Source: an uncultured Prevotella sp.
GTDB taxonomy: Bacteria > Bacteroidota > Bacteroidia > Bacteroidales > Bacteroidaceae
Assembly (NCBI GenBank): GCA_900553965.1
Contig: USFX01000025.1
Location: 1 to 18,726 of the forward strand
Length of the DNA: 18,726 bases
Reading direction: 5' to 3'
The notes under the pieces were generated by a model. That model did no database searches, was not told the DNA's origin, and worked only from the letters and a program-made list of their open reading frames with translations. The position numbers and the translations under genes were made by a program. Positions 14,092 through 18,726 of the stretch are shown here, piece by piece; position 1 is the first letter of the stretch; the number at the start of each line of letters is the position of its first letter.

Positions 14092-15060
14092 ATGCCGTCA
14101 CTGAAAGAAATAAAAAACCGTATAGCCAGTGTGAACAGCACGCGGAAGATAACGAGTGCCATGAAGATGGTTGCGTCATCAAAGCTGCATCACGCCCAGG
14201 TTATGATAGAGAATATGCTTCCTTATGAGACCATGCTTGAGCATATACTTAAAGCGTTTCTTGCTTCGGAGGCCGATGCTACGACGATTTATAGTGTAGA
14301 CCGTCCGGTGAAGAGAGTCGCATTGGTTGTGTATGCTTCAAACAGCAGTCTTTGTGGCGGTTTCAATGCCAACATACTGAAGATGATGCAACATGCCGTA
14401 GATGAGTATAAATCTCTTGGCATGGACAATATTCTTATCTATCCGATTGGCCGTAAGGTAGCGGAGAAGGTGGCGAAGCTCGGATTGAAGTCTGCCGGTG
14501 ATTTCACTGAATTGGCCGACAAACCCAATGCCAAAGGCTGTATAGACATGGCAATGGACTTGGGCAAGAAGTTCAGGGACGGTGAGATTGACCGCGTAGA
14601 GATGATATACCATCATTTCAAGAGTGCCGGTTCGCAGATTCTGACGCGTAAGACATTTCTTCCGATAGACTTGACGAGCGAATTGGAGCGTGATCATGAA
14701 CGCGATTTGACCACTAAAGTGGTGACTCGTGAGACTCAGGAATATCTTCGCAAGAAGGGCCAGACTGTATCAGAACGTAATGTTGAAGAAGCCAAGCCGC
14801 TGAATGACAACTTCATCGTGGAGCCTGATATGAATACTGTGCTCAGTCTGCTCATTCCGAAGTTGGCCCATCTCATGCTCTATACGGCCCTGCTTGACAG
14901 TAATGCCAGTGAGCACGCGGCCCGTATGGTGGCAATGCAGACTGCGACGGATAATGCTGATGAACTGCTCAGACAGCTCAATCTGCAGTACAACAAGAGC
15001 CGTCAGCAGGCTATCACAAGCGAACTTCTCGATATTGTCGGTGGTTCTATAAACAACTAA
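14092..15060 (+). CDS. atpG: F1 ATP synthase subunit gamma
   Basis: Rotating central shaft of F1. The N-terminal coil shows the conserved RKITSAMKMVASSK (18-31), and the C-terminal coil the stretch QTATDNADELLRQLNLQYNKSRQ that forms the shaft inside the alpha3beta3 ring. It is 322 residues against 287 in E. coli; the extra length lies mainly in the middle Rossmann-like part (about 200-245, around TRETQEYLRKKGQTVSERN). It is the last gene of the operon, with a large terminator starting 44 bases after the stop codon. Confidence 0.97.
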   Translation: MPSLKEIKNRIASVNSTRKITSAMKMVASSKLHHAQVMIENMLPYETMLEHILKAFLASEADATTIYSVDRPVKRVALVVYASNSSLCGGFNANILKMMQHAVDEYKSLGMDNILIYPIGRKVAEKVAKLGLKSAGDFTELADKPNAKGCIDMAMDLGKKFRDGEIDRVEMIYHHFKSAGSQILTRKTFLPIDLTSELERDHERDLTTKVVTRETQEYLRKKGQTVSERNVEEAKPLNDNFIVEPDMNTVLSLLIPKLAHLMLYTALLDSNASEHAARMVAMQTATDNADELLRQLNLQYNKSRQQAITSELLDIVGGSINN

Positions 15061-15103
15061 GTAACAACAGGCTGTGTAATAATGCACATTCACTACATTT
15101 AGG

Positions 15104-15183
15104 GGCATATCATTATATTTGTCCGTCTGTATCATGCTGATATAACCATGATATTGCGGCAGATATAATGATATGTCTTTTTT
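15104..15183 (+). terminator. Terminator of the ATP synthase operon, branched 20-bp stem
   Basis: Bases 15104-15123 pair with 15158-15177 over 20 positions, three of them G-U, followed by T6 (15178-15183). Inside the loop TATCATG (15130-15136) and CATGATA (15147-15153) form a second 7-bp hairpin. It separates the atp operon from the phosphatase gene. Confidence 0.85.
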
Positions 15184-15235
15184 GTTATAGATAGTCGCAT
15201 TTTATACCGCAATCCTTTTATCTACAAATCATAAC

Positions 15236-16645
15236 ATGCGAAAGAAATATCTCTCATTATTGTTTGCTGTGATGCTTACAGTCACAGCGATGGCCCAGAG
15301 CCGCATCAAATATGTTTTCTATTTTATCGGTGACGGTATGGGCGTCAACCAGGTGAATGTTACCGAAACTTATCTTGCAGCCCTTAAAGGCCGCATCGGT
15401 TTCGAGCCAATCCTCATGTCCGGCTTCCCAGTGGTGGGACTTGTCAACACCTATTCAGGTACCAACGGCGTTACGGACTCTGCTGCAGGCGGTACTGCTT
15501 TAGCAACAGGACACAAGACGAAGAATGGAGCTTTGGGTGTCACAACCGACCTTCAGACAGATGTAAGCAGTGTCGCGGCATGGGCAAAGGAGGCCGGTGC
15601 CGCCGTCGGTGTCGCAACGAGTGTCGCTATCGACCATGCCACTCCAGCGTCGTTCTACGCTCATGTGCCAAGTCGCAAGATGTACTATACTATCGGTCGT
15701 CAGCTCATCGCCTCCGGATATGACTATTTCGGCGGCTCCGATTTTCACGAGCCGGACAAGAAGCCGGAAGAAGGAACACTGTATGAGCAGGCAGAAAAGG
15801 CCGGTTATACTATCGCTAAAGGGTATAAAGACTATACGAAGAAGGCTTCATCGGTATCTAAGATGATACTGCTTCAGAGCGACGAGGCCAACAAGAAGCT
15901 CTACCGCGACCATATTCCATACGCATTGGACCGCCGCAAGGGTGACCTTACACTTGAAGAAATCACCCGTGCCGGTATCAATTTCCTCACGCGGGCAAAC
16001 AAAGACGGCTTTTTCTTCATGATCGAGGGCGGAATGATAGATTACGCCTGTCATAAGAATGATATAGGAACGGCCATTAATGAAGTTCTTGACATGGACA
16101 AGGCAATCAAAGTGGCATACGAATTCTATTCGCAGCATCCTGACGAGACCATCATAATCGTTTCAGCCGACCATGAGACAGGAGGTCTTGTCATGGGAAA
16201 AGGACCATACGAGCTGCATACAGACCTGCTGCGTTTCCAGAAAATGTCAAAGCCGGAGTTTCAATGGCATCTCAATGACCTTTATTCAAAATCCCCGAAA
16301 CGTTTCACTTGGACTCTCGTTGAAAAGGAACTGAAAGCACAATTCGGTTTCTGGGACGGTATCACCCTTACCGACGACCAGACATCAAGACTTAAGAAGC
16401 GTTGGACTGCAATCGAAGAAGCCATCAATAACGGCGATAAGGTCAATAAACTCATTGATAATCTCGGAGAAACAGCCTGCCGCATATTGTCAGAAGTAGC
16501 CATGATAAGCTGGGCGAGTGGTGGTCACAGTAACGGCTACGTGCCTATTTATGCCATCGGCAAGGGTACGGAAGTGTTCCAGGGACGTATTGATAATATA
16601 GAGATAGCCCCCGCCATCGGAACTATCACGGGCTGGAAGAAGTAA
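15236..16645 (+). CDS. Alkaline phosphatase, PhoA-type, secreted
   Basis: Metal-dependent phosphomonoesterase releasing phosphate from organic esters. A signal peptide (about 1-20, LSLLFAVMLTVTAMA then QS) predicts export to the periplasm. By alignment to E. coli PhoA: metal ligand D33 (IGDGMG), nucleophile S82 in VTDSAAGGTALATG, R147 for phosphate, E264, D269, H273 (EGGMIDYACH), D312-H313 (SADHETGG) and H431 (GGHSNG). Two second-shell residues differ: E. coli Asp153 corresponds to H134 and Lys328 to Y270, a pattern outside the enterobacterial type and associated elsewhere with altered metal use and activity. At 469 residues the length is normal. It stands alone between two terminators; I find no convincing TAnnTTTG promoter. 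Regulation by phosphate is plausible but not visible. Confidence 0.93.
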   Translation: MRKKYLSLLFAVMLTVTAMAQSRIKYVFYFIGDGMGVNQVNVTETYLAALKGRIGFEPILMSGFPVVGLVNTYSGTNGVTDSAAGGTALATGHKTKNGALGVTTDLQTDVSSVAAWAKEAGAAVGVATSVAIDHATPASFYAHVPSRKMYYTIGRQLIASGYDYFGGSDFHEPDKKPEEGTLYEQAEKAGYTIAKGYKDYTKKASSVSKMILLQSDEANKKLYRDHIPYALDRRKGDLTLEEITRAGINFLTRANKDGFFFMIEGGMIDYACHKNDIGTAINEVLDMDKAIKVAYEFYSQHPDETIIIVSADHETGGLVMGKGPYELHTDLLRFQKMSKPEFQWHLNDLYSKSPKRFTWTLVEKELKAQFGFWDGITLTDDQTSRLKKRWTAIEEAINNGDKVNKLIDNLGETACRILSEVAMISWASGGHSNGYVPIYAIGKGTEVFQGRIDNIEIAPAIGTITGWKK

Positions 16646-16668
16646 CAAGGACGTCATTCCTTAAATAT

Positions 16669-16727
16669 AAAAGCGCCTCCCGGGGAACGTATTGCCATTG
16701 GCCGTTGCAATTCCGGGAGGCGCTTTT
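16669..16727. terminator. Bidirectional terminator between the phosphatase gene and yaaA
   Basis: AAAAGCGCCTCCCGG (16669-16683) is a perfect 15-bp match to CCGGGAGGCGCTTTT (16713-16727), with a T-rich tail on the plus strand and an A-run leading into the stem that serves the other strand. The genes on the two sides converge, so one hairpin can end both transcripts. Confidence 0.9.
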
Positions 16728-16784
16728 GTTTTTCTTCTTTAGCTTCTTCTGTCTTTATTTCTTTGCTTTTACTGTCTTTATTCC

Positions 16785-17540
16785 TTAGTCCTCCCTGACG
16801 AAATGCGGGAAATTTTCGTCACCGAGCCTCGGTTTAAACTCAAATCCTTCGTATGAAAAAAGTTGCAGGCCTTCCGCCGTATCAATCTTGTTTTCGAGGA
16901 TAAACCGGGTCATGGCGCCACGGCATGCTTTAGCCCAAACCGCCTGTACTTTCATTTCGCCGCCTTTGCGGACATAAAATAGCGGTTGAACCACACGCAC
17001 CTCATTGCATACGCGTCTCCAGTCAAACAACTGCTCATATTCTCCTGTGGACAGATGGACAAGTATGCCGTCGTCAGCTTTCACGCTGTCAATGAGCACG
17101 TCTGTCAGCCGGTCCCTCCAGAATCTGTTCATAGGACAATCGTTTGTCGCTTCCAGACTCACGGAGTTTTCCATGCGATAGGGTGCGATGGCATCCATCG
17201 GACGCAACAAGCCGTAGAGGAAACACGTTATCCATAGATGATTCTGTGCGAACTCCAATGCCTCTTGACTCAGTGTCTTTGCTTTCAGATGTTTATATGC
17301 CTGTCCGTTATATGCCATTATGGCCGCCATGCGTCGGGCCGCCGGGAAGTTCTGATATCTCAGTATGTTTTCCGCAGCGATTTTCCGGCTGCATCCCAAC
17401 ATCCTTGCCATCCCGTCGATGTCCATTGCTGCCATTTCCGCAGCAACACGTTCGGCTATATCGCGGAATATCGGGACATTCTTTGGCTCATAGTCCGTTC
17501 CGTCGACCATGATTTTTGCATTCGCGAGTATTATCTGCAT
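16785..17540 (-). CDS. yaaA: YaaA/UPF0246 family peroxide-stress protein
   Basis: Cytoplasmic protein of 251 residues, the usual family length. In E. coli YaaA lowers free iron and so DNA damage during hydrogen peroxide stress, and structural work on the family shows a DNA-binding fold. Family motifs seen here: YNGQAYKHL (77-85), YGLLRPMDAIAPYR (109-122) and, near the C-terminus, KACRGAMTRF with its conserved lysine and arginines. The reading frame from ATG 17540 is complete. The DUF1232 gene upstream on the same strand ends 77 bases earlier, so the two may be cotranscribed. The peroxide role is carried over from E. coli. Confidence 0.93.
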   Translation of the reverse strand: MQIILANAKIMVDGTDYEPKNVPIFRDIAERVAAEMAAMDIDGMARMLGCSRKIAAENILRYQNFPAARRMAAIMAYNGQAYKHLKAKTLSQEALEFAQNHLWITCFLYGLLRPMDAIAPYRMENSVSLEATNDCPMNRFWRDRLTDVLIDSVKADDGILVHLSTGEYEQLFDWRRVCNEVRVVQPLFYVRKGGEMKVQAVWAKACRGAMTRFILENKIDTAEGLQLFSYEGFEFKPRLGDENFPHFVRED

Positions 17541-17617
17541 ACGATTTCTTTTATCAGATATATCAAATCTCCGTCAGCAACCGTGCCTTTATCTTTTCGT
17601 CGGACAACCCTCGTTCC

Positions 17618-18004
17618 TCATGCTTTGAACAAATCATCAATTTCCGCGATTTCGTCCTCATCAAACCATTTGGACAGCTTTTCCTTCGCCTTATCCTTTA
17701 TTTCCGGCTCAACGTTCGTCCAAACCTTTTTCAGAACATATATCAATACGGCCAAATCGTCCGTCAGTCCGACGATTGGAATCGCGTCGGGTATTCCGTC
17801 CAACGGACTTATCATATATCCCAAGGCACCGATTATGATCGCCTTGTCAGTCTTAGATACTTTGTCACTCTGCAGTGTATAGTAGAGAATGAGTGCCGCA
17901 TAAACCAGTTTTGCACCAGCTCTTTTGGCTACTCGTGATATTTTTTCAGTGAAATCGTTTGCCGAGAACTTTCCGGCATAACTCATAAAATCGGGTAATT
18001 CCAT
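17618..18004 (-). CDS. DUF1232 (YkvA-like) membrane protein
   Basis: Small protein of 128 residues. The DUF1232 core is clear: IIIGALGYMISPLDGIPDAIPIVG with the following LTDDLAVL, forming a helical hairpin in or on the membrane with two conserved acidic spots (SPLDGIPD, TDD). An N-terminal amphipathic region and a charged C-terminal helix (PEIKDKAKEKLSKWFDEDE) flank it. The biochemical function of the family is unknown. It precedes yaaA on the same strand and follows the DUF1460 gene after 120 bases. Confidence 0.88.
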   Translation of the reverse strand: MELPDFMSYAGKFSANDFTEKISRVAKRAGAKLVYAALILYYTLQSDKVSKTDKAIIIGALGYMISPLDGIPDAIPIVGLTDDLAVLIYVLKKVWTNVEPEIKDKAKEKLSKWFDEDEIAEIDDLFKA

Positions 18005-18124
18005 ATCATTTATAGTTTTGTTATAATGTATTCGCTTTATGATTGCTCTCCAAGATCATAACCGTTGGCCCTTAATCCGTGTCTGAACGATTCGTACAGG
18101 CAGGGCCTTTGGCGTATAGATAGA

Positions 18125-18726
18125 TTACGGCATCCTGTTCAGACGAACAATCCTGATGCCCGTGTGGCTCGGATGTTGCTGCAGATATTTATATAATGTC
18201 ATCGGTTCTTCCACAACCTTCTTGTGCAGCATTGACGCATTGAGCAGATGAAGCCCGTCATCCCGCCACACAGCAAACCCGAGATGGGCTATGTCCAGTC
18301 CCTTCTTGTTGCATGTGATAGCGATGATGTCACCATCCTTGACCGTTTCCCTCATCAGTTTCGTGTTCCGTACGTCACGCTTCGGTATGAAGCTGTATGT
18401 CTTTCCCGTCAGTTCCTTTTCCTGTTCCCTTATCTCTTCAATAAATTCGGGATGTTCGTCCAAGGCCTTATAACTCTTTGCGTGAGTGCTCATATAATAT
18501 ATGTCCAGCTTCTGTACACCCGTGAACGGCGGTGTCGGCGACTGTATTTCCGTTGTTATCCCCATCCATCCTTTGTCCTCAATCCAGTCACTGAAATAGT
18601 GAAGCCTGCTGACATACCCGTCCAACCGTCCTCCGCGATATCGCAGACTCATCAGAGCGTTGAGGTAGTCGCGGAATGAGTAGAGCTTCCTCGCGGCACA
18701 CATCGTCAGTGCCGTCACCGTTTCGA
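18125..18726 (-). CDS. DUF1460 N-acetylmuramoyl-L-alanine amidase-like protein, N-terminus cut
   Basis: The visible 200 residues belong to DUF1460, a papain-like (NlpC/P60-related) family regarded as cell-wall amidases. The frame runs open through the window edge with residues ETVTALT just inside; in the family this follows the catalytic cysteine motif (C-T-x-Y/F-V-E), so the cysteine should lie a few codons beyond the window. Conserved parts here are LRYRGGRLDGYVSRLHY, the catalytic-histidine stretch DIAHLGFAVWRDDGLHLLNAS and a C-terminal IRIVRL. The internal GTG at 18718 is not the start. Export is expected but the signal peptide is out of view. Confidence 0.85.
   Translation of the reverse strand, partial: ETVTALTMCAARKLYSFRDYLNALMSLRYRGGRLDGYVSRLHYFSDWIEDKGWMGITTEIQSPTPPFTGVQKLDIYYMSTHAKSYKALDEHPEFIEEIREQEKELTGKTYSFIPKRDVRNTKLMRETVKDGDIIAITCNKKGLDIAHLGFAVWRDDGLHLLNASMLHKKVVEEPMTLYKYLQQHPSHTGIRIVRLNRMP

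Noticed and set aside
18081..18142. Inverted GTCTGAAC/GTTCAGAC pair at the end of the DUF1460 gene
   Set aside because: Only 8 bp, one arm is inside the coding sequence and there is no T-run; this could easily be chance.

Overview
The window looks like Bacteroidota chromosome, most likely a Prevotella-type Bacteroidales. Several genes are preceded by a TAnnTTTG -7 box, sometimes with a TTTG-like -33 box. Most starts have A-rich leaders and no Shine-Dalgarno sequence. The ATP synthase genes run beta-epsilon-(4-TM protein)-a-c-b-delta-alpha-gamma, the order known from this phylum. AtpB has a signal peptide and a periplasmic extension, and AtpD carries an extra block of about 27 residues. I assign the genus by impression only; the phylum is well supported.

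Layout. 1-844 (-): ilvA, threonine ammonia-lyase, 3' end cut by the window. 1155-2069 (-): Rpn-type PD-(D/E)XK nuclease. 2205-2779 (+): small heat-shock protein with a sigma-54-type promoter, a palindromic upstream site and a true Shine-Dalgarno. 2780-3581: no gene, but dense hairpins that look like a dispersed structured element. 3582-4565 (+): a second, different Rpn-type nuclease with a heptad-repeat tail. 4566-4978: no gene; paired 24-bp direct repeats and a promoter. 4979-6385 (+): NhaD-type sodium/proton antiporter. 6456-7433 (+): ATP-dependent 6-phosphofructokinase. 7589-15060 (+): complete F1Fo ATP synthase operon, promoter near 7513-7541 and a large branched terminator at 15104-15183. 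15236-16645 (+): secreted PhoA-type alkaline phosphatase. 16669-16727: strong bidirectional terminator. 16785-17540 (-): YaaA. 17618-18004 (-): DUF1232 membrane protein. 18125-18726 (-): DUF1460 amidase-like protein, N-terminus cut.

The centre of the window is bioenergetic: antiporter, glycolytic kinase, then the ATP synthase. The c subunit lacks the residues known to bind sodium, so the synthase should be proton-driven, and the antiporter would spend the same gradient to export sodium. The 1.1-5 kb segment is the accessory-looking part: two Rpn-family proteins, expanding tandem repeats, a hairpin-rich spacer and a stress gene under an alternative sigma factor. I do not see a clearly new multigene system. 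The best leads are the hsp20 control region, the structured spacer at 3041-3340, the repeat-tailed Rpn proteins and the uncharacterised 4-TM protein inside the atp operon.
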